Numbered from the stretch's first letter, positions 36,318 through 45,660 are shown. The stretch: DNA of 64,000 nucleotides from an uncultured Alphaproteobacteria bacterium (GCA_934254675.1 CAKQLP010000003.1:1-64000); one strand, 5' to 3'. Translations and numbers: made by a program. The notes: generated by a model not told the origin, from the letters alone.

Positions 36318-36359
36318 TTACAGAGAGAGAGAGAGACCTTTGCTGAGCTTATTTTTCAT
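36318..36359 (-). CDS. 13-codon ORF through the (TC)7 tract (switch leader)
   Basis: SD GAGGA, then ATG and the peptide MKNKLSKGLSLSL followed by TAA. The LSLSL part is the (TC)7 tract. The stop directly after the tract closes the frame; deletion of one TC (or gain of two) would place the ATG in frame with the long prepilin ORF. The same design is at 48134-48175. Confidence 0.6.
   Translation of the reverse strand: MKNKLSKGLSLSL
36323..36336. repeat. (GA)7/(TC)7 dinucleotide tract
   Basis: Seven perfect dinucleotide units located 8 codons after an SD-supported ATG. It is the only dinucleotide tract of this length I noticed in the window apart from its twin at 48139-48152. Confidence 0.9.
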
Positions 36360-36427
36360 CTTTCTTTCCTCTTAATTTTGAATAATTTTTTCTATTATAA
36401 TAAACCGGCTATAATAAGTAAAGTTAT

Positions 36428-36661
36428 TTATGGAGTGTACTGAGCTTCGTCCAAACGAATCATACACTCAACAGCATCTCCGTATGTAATAACAGTTTGA
36501 CGGCAGGGAATTATTATTGGCGTTTTATTTGTTTTTTGCTGAGCCGCGCACGAACTCAATATAAGCAGAAGAAACAGGGCGGTTATAACAGTCATCATTT
36601 TGATGTTGCGCAATATCTTTAAGTTTAGCAATTTGTTGGCTTGCGTGTTTTTGTTTTTCAT
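36428..36661 (-). CDS. Rz1-like outer-membrane spanin lipoprotein (nested gene)
   Basis: The 77-aa protein starts inside the Rz-like gene in another frame and extends 97 nt past its end. It has a basic N-terminus, a hydrophobic stretch and a lipobox (LILSSC), so a short lipoprotein of about 40 residues is released, with two further Cys residues. The ATG at 36661 has its own SD GGAG embedded in the Rz frame. Position, overlap and lipobox match phage Rz1, which joins Rz across the periplasm to fuse inner and outer membranes during lysis. Confidence 0.75.
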   Translation of the reverse strand: MKNKNTQANKLLNLKILRNIKMMTVITALFLLLILSSCAAQQKTNKTPIIIPCRQTVITYGDAVECMIRLDEAQYTP

Positions 36662-36821
36662 TAAAATTCTCCAGTTGTTTATTTAATTTTTCTTGAGTTT
36701 GGTTTAATTGTGAATTTTGCCGAAGCAACAATTTATTTTCATTTTGAAGCTTCAAAATTGAGTGTCTTTGCCACCAAATAAAAGTAAGTAAAGATAAGCA
36801 AAAAATTAATATGTATTTCAT
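36525..36821 (-). CDS. Rz-like inner-membrane spanin
   Basis: The 98-aa protein has an N-terminal membrane anchor (MKYILIFCLSLLTFIWW) and a long coiled coil rich in Asn, Gln and Lys (residues about 22-72), then a short tail: the layout of i-spanins. SD GGAG 7 nt before the ATG lies in the end of the upstream 54-aa gene. Together with the nested lipoprotein it forms a two-component spanin set. Confidence 0.75.
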   Translation of the reverse strand: MKYILIFCLSLLTFIWWQRHSILKLQNENKLLLRQNSQLNQTQEKLNKQLENFNEKQKHASQQIAKLKDIAQHQNDDCYNRPVSSAYIEFVRGSAKNK

Positions 36822-36986
36822 TTACAACTCCGTTAAAATTATAATAAATGCCTTAGCGACGCTTTCGACATATTCTGGTTTGTTGAGTGCGACCACAGCT
36901 ATAACTCCGCTTGCTAGGCTTAGCAAAATTATTTTATATTTGTTTTGCCGGTATTTTATGTGATAAATTTTTTCTTTTTTTCTCAT
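36822..36986 (-). CDS. small membrane protein, holin-like by position
   Basis: The 54-aa protein (begins MRKKEKIYHIKYRQNKYK) has a basic N-terminus, one hydrophobic segment (IILLSLASGVIAVVAL) and a hydrophobic tail (AFIIILTEL). The ATG at 36986 has SD GGAG. Its stop directly abuts the Rz-like ATG. A small one- or two-helix protein before Rz/Rz1 suggests a holin, but no holin family is recognised. An endolysin is missing from the cassette. Confidence 0.55.
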   Translation of the reverse strand: MRKKEKIYHIKYRQNKYKIILLSLASGVIAVVALNKPEYVESVAKAFIIILTEL

Positions 36987-37055
36987 TTTTTTCTCCAAAT
37001 AAAGTATAAAAAAAGAGCGTATCTTTTATTCAGACACACTCTTTCAGAATATTCA

Positions 37056-37085
37056 TTTATAGCACATTTAGGTGACTTAAGTCAA
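37056..37085 (-). promoter_or_regulatory. promoter of the lysis-type cassette with overlapping operator
   Basis: On the minus strand TTGACT (37085-37080) and TATAAA (37061-37056) are 18 nt apart. A perfect 12-bp palindrome TGACTTAAGTCA (37073-37084) covers the -35 box, a layout expected for repression by a dimeric regulator. The 450-bp region 36987-37436 contains this promoter, a weak AAAGAG/CTCTTT stem near 37013-37044 and the fmt terminator; no gene was found in it. Confidence 0.5.
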
Positions 37086-37381
37086 ATATATTAAAAATAT
37101 ATAACGTTTTTTCAATATGATATAGAATAAATATTTTTTTATTTACATCTATTAAAAATGAATCTATATTTCGGTTAGTTAAAAATTGTTATGTTTATTA
37201 TTCTAATGTTATGCGCCTTATTTGGCTTAATTAAAAGGCAAAGAGTTAATTTACATGTTTAATGTTTAAATTTTGCAGCTATGTTGATTACCATTGTTGT
37301 CAACGGTGTATTGATTTTTGCACTGTAACGTTGTTTAAGTTTCGTAACTATTTGATTTGAACTTTGACTTTTGTCCGAATT

Positions 37382-37425
37382 AAAAAAACAGCACCATGGT
37401 CTTAGAAACCTTGTGCTGTTTTTTT
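37382..37425 (-). terminator. terminator after fmt
   Basis: AAAAAAACAGCAC pairs with GTGCTGTTTTTTT around an 18-nt loop, with T-runs on both strands; it lies 12 bp beyond the fmt stop. Confidence 0.8.
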
Positions 37426-37436
37426 ATTTTTATAAA

Positions 37437-38348
37437 TTATTCCACCTTTGTATTTAAGGAAAAATGAAAGCCTCTTAACAACTCGCCGATAGTCATCAAC
37501 TTTTTCCCTTGGCGCTGAATAAGAGTGATGTCTAATGCGCCGTCGGCACAAGCAATCTGTAAGCAATTAGTGCCTTCTATGATTGTTCCGGCAGAAGCAT
37601 ACTTTTCCAATTTATGTGCTTCTAACACCTTAAATCGCTCTCCGCCATACTCAAAGAACATTGCCGGATACGGGTTAAACGCTCTAATTTTTCGACAAAT
37701 AGCATCCGCCTGTTGGTTAAAATCAATCCTACATTCAGATTTATCTATTTTTTCAGCGTAACAAGTGCAATTGTGCGGTTGCGCTTCTGGCTTGAATGAT
37801 TTTATATCACTTAGAACGCGTGAAATTAAATCAGCGCCTAAAAATGCTAGTTTATCATGCAGTTCTCCACCGGTTGTTGATGATGTGATATCTGTTTCAC
37901 CTTTTAGCAACATATCTCCGGTATCTAATCCTTCCGCCACTTTCATTATGGTTACACCGCTTTTTTCGTCACCGGCTTCAATGGCTCGTTGAATAGGCGC
38001 TGCCCCGCGCCAACGAGGTAAAAGCGAGGCATGAATATTCAGGCAACCAAAAGGATACGCTTCTAAAATCGGCAGTGGTAATATCAAGCCGTAAGCAGCG
38101 ACAACGGCAACATCAGCTTTTAGGTCAATAAACTTTTGTTGTTCTTCCGCATTTCTCAAGGTTTTGGGCGTGCGTACTTCAATACCGTTTGCCTCGGCAA
38201 CCAGCTGAATCGGTGTTTTGTTTAACTTGTTGCCTCGTCCTGAAAGTTTTGGCTCTCGAGTGTAAACGCAGACAACGTTATGTTCTTTAATCAGCCTTTC
38301 CAAGGCCGGAACCGCAAAATCCGGCGTACCCATAAAAACTATTTTCAT
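37437..38348 (-). CDS. fmt: methionyl-tRNA formyltransferase
   Basis: The 303-aa Fmt formylates initiator Met-tRNA using 10-formyl-THF. The N-terminal Rossmann-type domain shows IVFMGTPDFAVPAL, the catalytic N-H-D set is seen in NIHASLLPRWRGAAPIQRA and GVTIMKVAEGLDTGDML, and an OB-fold C-domain follows. The ATG overlaps the ppiD stop by one base (TAATG). def, often adjacent, is absent here. Confidence 0.95.
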   Translation of the reverse strand: MKIVFMGTPDFAVPALERLIKEHNVVCVYTREPKLSGRGNKLNKTPIQLVAEANGIEVRTPKTLRNAEEQQKFIDLKADVAVVAAYGLILPLPILEAYPFGCLNIHASLLPRWRGAAPIQRAIEAGDEKSGVTIMKVAEGLDTGDMLLKGETDITSSTTGGELHDKLAFLGADLISRVLSDIKSFKPEAQPHNCTCYAEKIDKSECRIDFNQQADAICRKIRAFNPYPAMFFEYGGERFKVLEAHKLEKYASAGTIIEGTNCLQIACADGALDITLIQRQGKKLMTIGELLRGFHFSLNTKVE

Positions 38349-40219
38349 TAGTCGTTAATTCCCATGCGGCCATAGTTTACTTCAACTTTATAATCTTTTG
38401 CATAACCGTGTAATAAAGCATCAGACATTTCCTGAGTCATTTCCGCCTGCAAAGCTTGTTTCAAAAATTCTTTGTCTTCTTGAGTTAAAGATGCAGAGTC
38501 ATCATAGATTTCATTTGAAGCGGCAATTAAATAGTCCTCGCCATGTTGTATGATTTTAACTTCACCTTTATCTGCGGAAAACAGATTTTTCATGTCATTG
38601 AAGTTTAAGTCGGCAAAAGTTTCTCCGCGAGTTATTGGCATTGTTTTCATTACCGGAAGTTTGTAACGGTCAGCAACTTCTTTCAGTGTGTCACCAGCTT
38701 CTAAATCATGATTAATGTTGTCGGCCAATTCTTGTGTTATTGAAACTTTTTCACTTTCTAACCAAAGCTTGGTTATTTTATCAACCACTTCATTTTCCGG
38801 CTGAATATGCGATTCGTGTATTTTTTCAACCTCAACAATAATCAAACCATCGTCACCTTCTATCGTTTGACTGATTTCTCTGGCATTATAAGAAAAAGCA
38901 GCATCAATAACATCTTTATTTTTTAACAAATTAGCCAAATGAGGGTTGGTGTTGTCAGAAAAACCGTCTTCTGATAGATTTTTAATGTCAGCTAATGAAA
39001 TATTGAACTCGTTTGCAATATCTTCAAGTGATGAACCTGCGCCCAATTTATCTTCAAGTCGTGTCATCAATTCATAGCTGCCATCATAAGCTTTTTCTTC
39101 TTGAATTGTTTTTTTAATTTGAGCATTCGCTTGTTCACGCGGAGTAATATTAGCCGGAACAATGTCTGTCACTTTCAGTATTTGCCAGCTACCATTTATG
39201 TTTTCCGGCTGAGAAGTTTGACCTTTGTTCAAAGAGAATACAATATGGGCTAAATCATCGGATAAATCAGATTTGGCAACTTCGCCAAAATCTGTATCCT
39301 CTTCACTTTGTCCGGATTCTTTAGCCACATCCATAAAGTCTTTTGAAGTTAACTTGGCTGCTGCGGTATTTGCATCGGCTTCATTTTCAAAGACCATTTG
39401 TAAAACATGGCGCTTTTCAGGCTGTTCATATTCTTCAATATGCTCTTTATAATAAGTGTTTATATCATCATCCGAAACATTGATGCTGTTTTCAATTGTT
39501 TCCAATGGTAGCGACAATATTTTTATATCGCGCTTTTCCGGAATGCGGAATTCTTCATTAAAATCTTCATAATATTGATCAAGCTCTTCTTGACTTGGTT
39601 GACGTTCCACTTTTGCGGCATCATGCGCCAATTTTATATATTTAAATGTCCGGCGTTGTCCTAAAACTTTTTGCATTTGTTTCTGCAAAACTTCAGGTAC
39701 ATTGAAACCGGATATTTGCGTTTCAATCAAAATTTTACGACCGATATTGCGTTTAATTTCAGCAATTAAGTCTTGTTCAGTCATGTTATTCTTATTTAAA
39801 TACCATTTATACATTTCCCGATCAAATTGTCCGTTATTCATAAATTGAGGGGAAATTTGAATAATTTGACTGATTAAATTATCGGAAACGTCAACTTTGA
39901 ATTTTTTCATGGTGTTTTCTAAAAGCAAGTCATCTAATTTGATTTTTGCCAATTCGGCAGAAATTTCTGCTTTTTGAGCTTCGGCTTCTTCAGGTGACTC
40001 AGAGTCCATTTCTTTTAGCTTTGCAAGTTCTTTTTGCAACATAAAATTAAATTCGCTTTGGCTGATTTCTAAATCATCTACTTTAATTACGGGTTTATTG
40101 CTGTTAGCGGTGTTGATATAACCCGAAACACCAAACAAAGACATAAAGCTCAACGCTGTTACAGATAAAATGATTTTTGTAAACAGGCTGTTGTGCATTT
40201 TTGAAAACGTACTAATCAT
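38348..40219 (-). CDS. ppiD: periplasmic peptidyl-prolyl isomerase PpiD-like (SurA_N/parvulin)
   Basis: The 623-aa protein has an N-terminal membrane anchor (residues about 14-35), a SurA_N-like chaperone region with VDDLEISQSEFNFMLQ, a parvulin-type rotamase domain around residues 265-360 (RHVLQMVFENEADA, DTDFGEVAKSDL), and a second helical chaperone lobe. It helps fold exported proteins at the periplasmic face of the inner membrane. SD AGGA precedes the ATG. It is cotranscribed with fmt. Confidence 0.88.
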   Translation of the reverse strand: MISTFSKMHNSLFTKIILSVTALSFMSLFGVSGYINTANSNKPVIKVDDLEISQSEFNFMLQKELAKLKEMDSESPEEAEAQKAEISAELAKIKLDDLLLENTMKKFKVDVSDNLISQIIQISPQFMNNGQFDREMYKWYLNKNNMTEQDLIAEIKRNIGRKILIETQISGFNVPEVLQKQMQKVLGQRRTFKYIKLAHDAAKVERQPSQEELDQYYEDFNEEFRIPEKRDIKILSLPLETIENSINVSDDDINTYYKEHIEEYEQPEKRHVLQMVFENEADANTAAAKLTSKDFMDVAKESGQSEEDTDFGEVAKSDLSDDLAHIVFSLNKGQTSQPENINGSWQILKVTDIVPANITPREQANAQIKKTIQEEKAYDGSYELMTRLEDKLGAGSSLEDIANEFNISLADIKNLSEDGFSDNTNPHLANLLKNKDVIDAAFSYNAREISQTIEGDDGLIIVEVEKIHESHIQPENEVVDKITKLWLESEKVSITQELADNINHDLEAGDTLKEVADRYKLPVMKTMPITRGETFADLNFNDMKNLFSADKGEVKIIQHGEDYLIAASNEIYDDSASLTQEDKEFLKQALQAEMTQEMSDALLHGYAKDYKVEVNYGRMGIND

Positions 40220-40400
40220 TTTTTTTCCTAATAAAAAGTTAATTTTTCGTTATTATAAGAGAATAAATTATTAATGCAATTTTAAAATTAAATTATGCAA
40301 CAGAATAAAATAGTGGCTAAAGCGCTTTTTTTTCTGGAAAAAAAAATTTTGATATGTTACAAAAAGGCAGTTTAAAATTTTTTGATTAAAGGATTAAGAA

Positions 40401-41162
40401 ATGGCCAGAAAAAAACTGATTGCCGGCAATTGGAAAATGAACTGCCTTTTAGATGAAGGAACTCAATTAGCTAAAGGCATTGCCGCTCAAGTTAAAGAAA
40501 ATAAATTTGATTGTGATTTTTTGATTTGTCCACCGTTCACTTTGTTGGGTTTTGTCAAGAAGTGCTTGCGCGGTACTAAAATCGCTTTAGGCGCTCAAGA
40601 TGTGCACTTCGCCGAGAAAGGCGCTCATACGGGAGATATAAGTCCGCTAATGCTGACTGACTTAGGATGTTCTTATGCCATTATTGGTCACTCAGAAAGA
40701 CGTGTTGATCATTTTGAAACAAACGAATTGATACAGAAAAAAGCTGTCGCTGCGCATGCGGCCGGTTTAAATGTTGTTATTTGCATTGGCGAAACCGGAC
40801 AGGAACGTGAGGAAGGCAAAACGATAAAAGTATGTCAAGATGAGATTTTTGGCTCTGTTCCAGATAATGCAACCGCCAAAAACACTGTGATTGCCTACGA
40901 GCCGATTTGGGCGATTGGAACAGGTAAAACACCAACAGCCAAGGATGTTGAGGAAGTTCATGCCGCCATTCGCAAAGCTTTAGCTAAAAAACTGGGCAAG
41001 GCGACTGCCAATAAAATGCGTATTTTATACGGTGGCTCGGTAAAACCTTCTAATGCCGCAGAACTTTTGGCATTGCCGGATGTGGATGGTGCTTTAATTG
41101 GAGGCGCAAGCTTAAAGGTTGAAGATTTTATCGGCATTGCAAAGAATGCTTGTTCAAAATAA
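40401..41162 (+). CDS. tpiA: triosephosphate isomerase
   Basis: The 253-aa TIM-barrel enzyme interconverts dihydroxyacetone phosphate and glyceraldehyde-3-phosphate. The catalytic Lys in GNWKMN, His in GHSERR and Glu in AYEPIWAIGTGKT are present. SD AAGGA. It is divergent from ppiD and followed by secG after 18 bp, the frequent tpiA-secG-pyrG order of Alphaproteobacteria. Confidence 0.97.
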   Translation: MARKKLIAGNWKMNCLLDEGTQLAKGIAAQVKENKFDCDFLICPPFTLLGFVKKCLRGTKIALGAQDVHFAEKGAHTGDISPLMLTDLGCSYAIIGHSERRVDHFETNELIQKKAVAAHAAGLNVVICIGETGQEREEGKTIKVCQDEIFGSVPDNATAKNTVIAYEPIWAIGTGKTPTAKDVEEVHAAIRKALAKKLGKATANKMRILYGGSVKPSNAAELLALPDVDGALIGGASLKVEDFIGIAKNACSK

Positions 41163-41180
41163 GACGAAAAGGATAAATCA

Positions 41181-41519
41181 ATGGGTACCGTATTGTTAGT
41201 TTTACAATTAATTGTTGCTATTTTCTTGGTTGTTGTCATTTTGATGCAACGTTCAAATGGCGGCGCTTTGAGCGGATTAGGCGGAGATAATGGCGTCGGA
41301 AGTATTTTAAGTGCAAGAGGAAAAGGTAATATTTTGACCAGAATAACAGCTATTTTGGCAACGTTGTTTTTTGTTTTGAGCATGGCTCTGTCCATCTATT
41401 ACAGCCGTATGGAAGTTAAAGCCTCGTCTATTTTGGATAAGCCGTCTTCTGCGCAAACACAGCAACAAGAAACTGCTCCAAGCACGCCTAGCGAACCTGA
41501 AGTTCCGGTAGCTGAGTAA
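41181..41519 (+). CDS. secG: preprotein translocase subunit SecG
   Basis: The 112-aa protein has two transmembrane segments (about residues 3-22 and 55-72) and the SecG signature QRSNGGALSGLGG, then a Gln/Pro-rich tail. It is the auxiliary subunit of SecYEG. SD AAGGA. Confidence 0.93.
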   Translation: MGTVLLVLQLIVAIFLVVVILMQRSNGGALSGLGGDNGVGSILSARGKGNILTRITAILATLFFVLSMALSIYYSRMEVKASSILDKPSSAQTQQQETAPSTPSEPEVPVAE

Positions 41520-41545
41520 CGTAGAATGAATTTAAGCAACGACAT

Positions 41546-41573
41546 AAGGCACTTTTGTTGAAAGTGCCTTTTT
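41546..41573 (+). terminator. terminator after secG
   Basis: AAGGCACTTT and AAAGTGCCTT pair around a 5-nt loop, followed by TTT. Confidence 0.75.
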
Positions 41574-41621
41574 CACTTTTTTGATAAATAATATAGTCTA
41601 ACTCTTTGTAAGGAATACATA

Positions 41622-43274
41622 ATGTCTGAAATAAATGTTAATCCAAAGTCAAAATTTATTTTTATTACCGGTGGAGTAGTGTCTTCTTTGGGAAAAGGTT
41701 TGGCCTCAGCTTCATTGGCCGCAATTTTGCAGGCACGAGGTTATAAGGTGAGAATGCGTAAACTTGACCCGTATCTAAATGTTGACCCGGGAACCATGAA
41801 CCCTTGTCAACATGGCGAAGTCTTTGTGACGGATGATGGAACCGAAGCAGACTTGGATTTAGGACATTATGAACGTTTTTCAGGTGTTCCGGCCAAACGT
41901 ACCGACAGTATTACCACCGGAAAAATTTATCAACGCGTTATAGAAAAAGAACGTCATGGATTTTATTTGGGATCCACAATTCAAGTTATTCCGCATGTGA
42001 CAAATGAAATTAAGGAATTTATTTTATCTGATATTACAGATGAAGATTTTGTTTTGTGCGAAATTGGCGGAACAGTCGGTGATATTGAAGGTCAGCCGTA
42101 TTTAGAAACAATTCGCCAAGTTGCTTATGAACTTGGTCGGGAACGCACCATGTTTATTCATGTAACTTTGCTGCCTTTTATACCAACGGCCGGCGAGTTA
42201 AAAACAAAACCAACACAACATTCTGTTAAAAAATTGCAAGAATATGGTATTCAACCAGATATGATTCTGTGCCGCACGCAAATAGCTATACCGGAAAATG
42301 AAAGACGTAAGCTGGCGCTGTTCTGTAATATTAAAGAAGAAAATGTTATTACAGCCATGGATGCGTCAAGTATTTATCAAGTTCCTTTGGCTTATTCGGC
42401 GGAAGGTATTGACAGACAAGTATGCAAACACTTTGGTTTGCCATATGAAAAACCGGCTGATTTGAGCAAATGGCAGCATATTGTTGACATCTTAAAATCT
42501 CCGGAAGGTGAGGTGCGTATTGCTGTTGTCGGCAAATATATGATGCTTTTGGAGGCTTATAAATCTTTACAAGAAGCTTTAATTCATGGAGGTATTGCCA
42601 ATAAATATAAAGTAAAAATTAAATGGGTGGATTCGGAAGAGTTGGAAAAGAAAAATCCGGCAGAAGTATTGAATGACGTTAGTGCGGTTTTGGTCCCTGG
42701 CGGTTTTGGCTTGCGCGGCACACAAGGAATGATTAATGCTATTCAGTATGCGCGCGAAAATAATTTGCCGTTCTTGGGAATTTGTTTCGGGATGCAAATG
42801 TCTGTTATTGAAACCATGCGCAATTTATGCGGCATCAAAAACGCCAATACTACGGAACTGGACGAACATTGCGAACCGGTTATCGGTTTGATGACTGAAT
42901 GGGATAAAGATGGAGCCAAACAAATTCGTCATAAAGATGGTGACTTGGGCGGAACAATGCGTTTGGGAGCTTATGACTGTGTTTTGACGCCAAATTCTAA
43001 GGTTGCGCAAATTTATGGCGCCACCAAAATATCTGAGCGTCATCGTCATCGTTATGAAATGAATATAAAATATAAAGATATGCTACAAAAAGCCGGCATG
43101 ATGGTTTCTGGAACATCTCCGGACGGACATTTACCAGAAATTGTCGAACGTACGGATCATCCATGGTTTATCGGCGTACAATTCCATCCGGAATTAAAAT
43201 CTCGTCCGTTTGCGCCGCATCCATTGTTTGTTTCGTTTGTTAAAGCGGCTATTGATAACTCTCGTTTGGTATAG
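41622..43274 (+). CDS. pyrG: CTP synthase
   Basis: The 550-aa PyrG aminates UTP to CTP. The amidoligase domain begins [17 protein letters not shown] (P-loop), followed by a class I glutamine amidotransferase domain with the nucleophile Cys in LGICFGMQ and His/Glu in [15 protein letters not shown]. Confidence 0.97.
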   Translation: MSEINVNPKSKFIFITGGVVSSLGKGLASASLAAILQARGYKVRMRKLDPYLNVDPGTMNPCQHGEVFVTDDGTEADLDLGHYERFSGVPAKRTDSITTGKIYQRVIEKERHGFYLGSTIQVIPHVTNEIKEFILSDITDEDFVLCEIGGTVGDIEGQPYLETIRQVAYELGRERTMFIHVTLLPFIPTAGELKTKPTQHSVKKLQEYGIQPDMILCRTQIAIPENERRKLALFCNIKEENVITAMDASSIYQVPLAYSAEGIDRQVCKHFGLPYEKPADLSKWQHIVDILKSPEGEVRIAVVGKYMMLLEAYKSLQEALIHGGIANKYKVKIKWVDSEELEKKNPAEVLNDVSAVLVPGGFGLRGTQGMINAIQYARENNLPFLGICFGMQMSVIETMRNLCGIKNANTTELDEHCEPVIGLMTEWDKDGAKQIRHKDGDLGGTMRLGAYDCVLTPNSKVAQIYGATKISERHRHRYEMNIKYKDMLQKAGMMVSGTSPDGHLPEIVERTDHPWFIGVQFHPELKSRPFAPHPLFVSFVKAAIDNSRLV

Positions 43275-43283
43275 GAGATTTTT

Positions 43284-44585
43284 ATGAAAATAGCTATTAT
43301 TGGAACAGGTTATGTGGGCTTGCCGTCGGGAGTTGGTTTTGCTGAGCAAGGAAACCAAGTTGTTTGTATAGATAAAAATGCTGAAAAAATCGCTAAATTA
43401 CAGAATGGTAATCTAACGTTGTTTGAAGATGGCTTGGAAGCTCTTTACAAAAGTAATACAGCCGCCGGCCGCCTGAAATTTACAACATCAATGAAAGAGG
43501 GAGTGGAAAATGCGGATATTGTGATTATAGCCGTCGGCACGCCGCCTCATCCGATAACAAAAGAAGCAGATTTACAATATATTGAAGCGGCCGCTAAAGA
43601 ATTGGCTTTATATTTGACGGATTATACGGTTGTCGCAACTAAATCAACAGTTCCGGTTGGAACAGGTGATAAGATAGAAGCAATAATTAAAGAGGTTAAT
43701 CCAACAGCGGATGTCGATGTAATCTCTCTTCCGGAATTTTTACGCGAGGGCTTTGCCATACATGATTTTTTTGCACCGGATAGAATTATCGCCGGTACAG
43801 ATTCAATTCGTGCTAGGCAACTGGTTTCAACTCTGTATGCGCCATTTAAAGAGGCAAAATTGTTGTTTGTAAGCCGTCGCTCCAGTGAAGCGGTTAAATA
43901 TGCGTCCAATGCGTTTTTGGCTGTGAAAATAAACTATATTAATGAAATGGCGAACTTTTGTGAAAAGGCCGGAGCTGATATTGATGAAGTGGCAGCCGGA
44001 ATGGGGTTGGACAGCAGAATTGGAGCTAAGTTCTTAAAAGCAGGTCCGGGATATGGCGGTAGCTGTTTTCCAAAAGATACAAACGCAATGGCCTTTATGG
44101 CTCGTCAAGTAGGAATAGATATGCCGTTAATAGAAACAACCATTGCGGAGAATGAAAAAAGATATCAGTTAATGGCGGAGCGGATTTTGTCAGCAGCAGG
44201 CAAAAAAAATGCGCAAATTGGCGTGTTGGGACTGGCGTTTAAAGATGGTACGGATGACTGTCGCACAAGTCCGGCTGTGCATATTATTGAAGCATTATTA
44301 AAAAATCCGGTGAAAATTAAAGCTTATGATCCAAAGGCTATGCCGTCGGCGGAAAAGTTGCTGGGTAATAAAATAAGTTACGCTGAAAATGCTTATGATG
44401 CTGTAAAAAACGCCGAAGTTATTGCTGTGTTGACAGAATGGAAAGAATTTCGGTTGTTGGATATGAACAAACTGGCGGCGCAAACAAAACAAAAAGTCAT
44501 TATGGACTGCCGAAATTTGTTAGAGCCGAAAACGGCAAAAAATGCCGGGTTTAGGTATTATTGTATCGGGCATAAATGTGTATAA
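43284..44585 (+). CDS. ugd: UDP-glucose 6-dehydrogenase
   Basis: The 433-aa enzyme oxidises UDP-glucose to UDP-glucuronate with two NAD+. The N-terminal Rossmann motif GTGYVGLPSG, the catalytic Cys in GYGGSCFPKDTNA and the C-terminal domain are all present. SD AGGAG, 9 bp after pyrG. With the GalU-like gene at 55241 it supplies nucleotide sugars for surface polysaccharide. Confidence 0.95.
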   Translation: MKIAIIGTGYVGLPSGVGFAEQGNQVVCIDKNAEKIAKLQNGNLTLFEDGLEALYKSNTAAGRLKFTTSMKEGVENADIVIIAVGTPPHPITKEADLQYIEAAAKELALYLTDYTVVATKSTVPVGTGDKIEAIIKEVNPTADVDVISLPEFLREGFAIHDFFAPDRIIAGTDSIRARQLVSTLYAPFKEAKLLFVSRRSSEAVKYASNAFLAVKINYINEMANFCEKAGADIDEVAAGMGLDSRIGAKFLKAGPGYGGSCFPKDTNAMAFMARQVGIDMPLIETTIAENEKRYQLMAERILSAAGKKNAQIGVLGLAFKDGTDDCRTSPAVHIIEALLKNPVKIKAYDPKAMPSAEKLLGNKISYAENAYDAVKNAEVIAVLTEWKEFRLLDMNKLAAQTKQKVIMDCRNLLEPKTAKNAGFRYYCIGHKCV

Positions 44586-44587
44586 AA

Positions 44588-44622
44588 GAAAGGTTCTGTT
44601 CTAATTTTGAACAGAACCTTTC
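44588..44622. terminator. bidirectional terminator ugd / prohibitin-family gene
   Basis: A perfect 14-bp stem GAAAGGTTCTGTTC/GAACAGAACCTTTC with a 7-nt loop lies between the convergent genes. Confidence 0.8.
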
Positions 44623-44625
44623 AGT

Positions 44626-45465
44626 TTATTTGCCTTTAGAAGGCGATGCAGTGTTTTTGCCGGAAGGCAAATTAATCATTGGAACAGAATTTCCCAGCAT
44701 GTATTGCGGGAGATGTCCGTCCCATTTTTGCACGGCTTCATATTCGGTCAATCCTTTGTTTTTAGCAAGTGCTTCCGCTTTAATTTCCATAGCTTCGGCT
44801 TCGGCTTTGGCGCTAATCACTTTTTGGTTGGCTTCTTCAGTCACCCGGCGAGTGTTGTTAACAGCCTCTTGCGCTTTTTGTTCAGCAATCACTTTATCCT
44901 CTATGGCACCTTCAAATTTATCAGAATAATCAATGTTGATAAACTGGAAAGTGAAATTTTGGAAGTAACGCTTATCCAAACGTTCGTTTAAGTTTTTAAC
45001 AATGTCCAAACGAGCTTTGTCGCGGTTGCTGACAAGGTCTTGAGCTTGCCATTTGCCAATAACGTCTTTCATGACATCCGACAAAATCGGAACAATGATT
45101 TTACTTTCGTAATCCAGCCCTTTCTGTTCATACAGAGAGTGAACATTGTTAGGGTTGAGATCATAGGTGAAAGTGTACTCAAGTTCGGCGGTTTGAACAT
45201 CCGACGTGTAAGTCGATGTTTTTGCCGTCATCTTTTTGGTGCGTACCTCAATTGGAATCATTGTTTCAAAGATCGGAAGTTTAAAGCCAATGCCATTTAC
45301 ATAGCTGGTGGGAACAACTTTGCCGAAAGAAACTTTGACACCTCGATACCCCGGAGAAATTTTGTACACGGAGCATCCGATAAGAATCATGAAAAACACG
45401 ATTACCACACCCAAAATGGACCACTTTACCCACTTGAAGTTACCGTTTTCAGAATACTTACTCAT
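44626..45465 (-). CDS. prohibitin-family (SPFH/band 7) membrane protein
   Basis: The 279-aa protein has one N-terminal transmembrane helix (about residues 15-36), the SPFH domain (PGYRGVKVSFGKV through FINIDYSDKF) and an Ala/Glu-rich coiled coil. SPFH proteins form large membrane-associated rings that organise microdomains and, for HflKC, regulate FtsH. No NfeD or HflC partner is adjacent. The gene is monocistronic, has no SD, and uses codons unlike the neighbours (TTC, ATC, TAC, CTT), like the genes at 15769 and 30176. Confidence 0.85.
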   Translation of the reverse strand: MSKYSENGNFKWVKWSILGVVIVFFMILIGCSVYKISPGYRGVKVSFGKVVPTSYVNGIGFKLPIFETMIPIEVRTKKMTAKTSTYTSDVQTAELEYTFTYDLNPNNVHSLYEQKGLDYESKIIVPILSDVMKDVIGKWQAQDLVSNRDKARLDIVKNLNERLDKRYFQNFTFQFINIDYSDKFEGAIEDKVIAEQKAQEAVNNTRRVTEEANQKVISAKAEAEAMEIKAEALAKNKGLTEYEAVQKWDGHLPQYMLGNSVPMINLPSGKNTASPSKGK

Positions 45466-45532
45466 AAAATAAAGAATTTAAGCAGCTTTTAAACTGCGGT
45501 TAATAAATAAAAAATAATTAAAAAACGCAAGA

Positions 45533-45561
45533 CATATAACATAATTCAATGACTGAGTCAA
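45533..45561 (-). promoter_or_regulatory. sigma70 promoter of the prohibitin-family gene
   Basis: On the minus strand TTGACT and TATATG are spaced by 17 nt, giving a leader of about 60 nt before the ATG. Confidence 0.6.
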
Positions 45562-45611
45562 GTTTTGTCAAAGGATTAAATTGTTTTTTGTAAAAATAAG
45601 AGAAAAAAGTG

Positions 45612-45640
45612 TTGCAAATAAAAATATTATGTTTTATACA
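45612..45640 (+). promoter_or_regulatory. promoter of tRNA-Lys
   Basis: TTGCAA and TATACA are separated by 17 nt, ending 20 nt before the tRNA 5' end. Confidence 0.6.
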
Positions 45641-45660
45641 ATGTTTACGCGTTATGTTAT

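Noticed and set aside
37191..37262. 23-codon frame MFIILMLCALFGLIKRQRV as possible small membrane protein
   Set aside because: No SD or promoter in register, and short hydrophobic frames arise by chance in AT-rich DNA.
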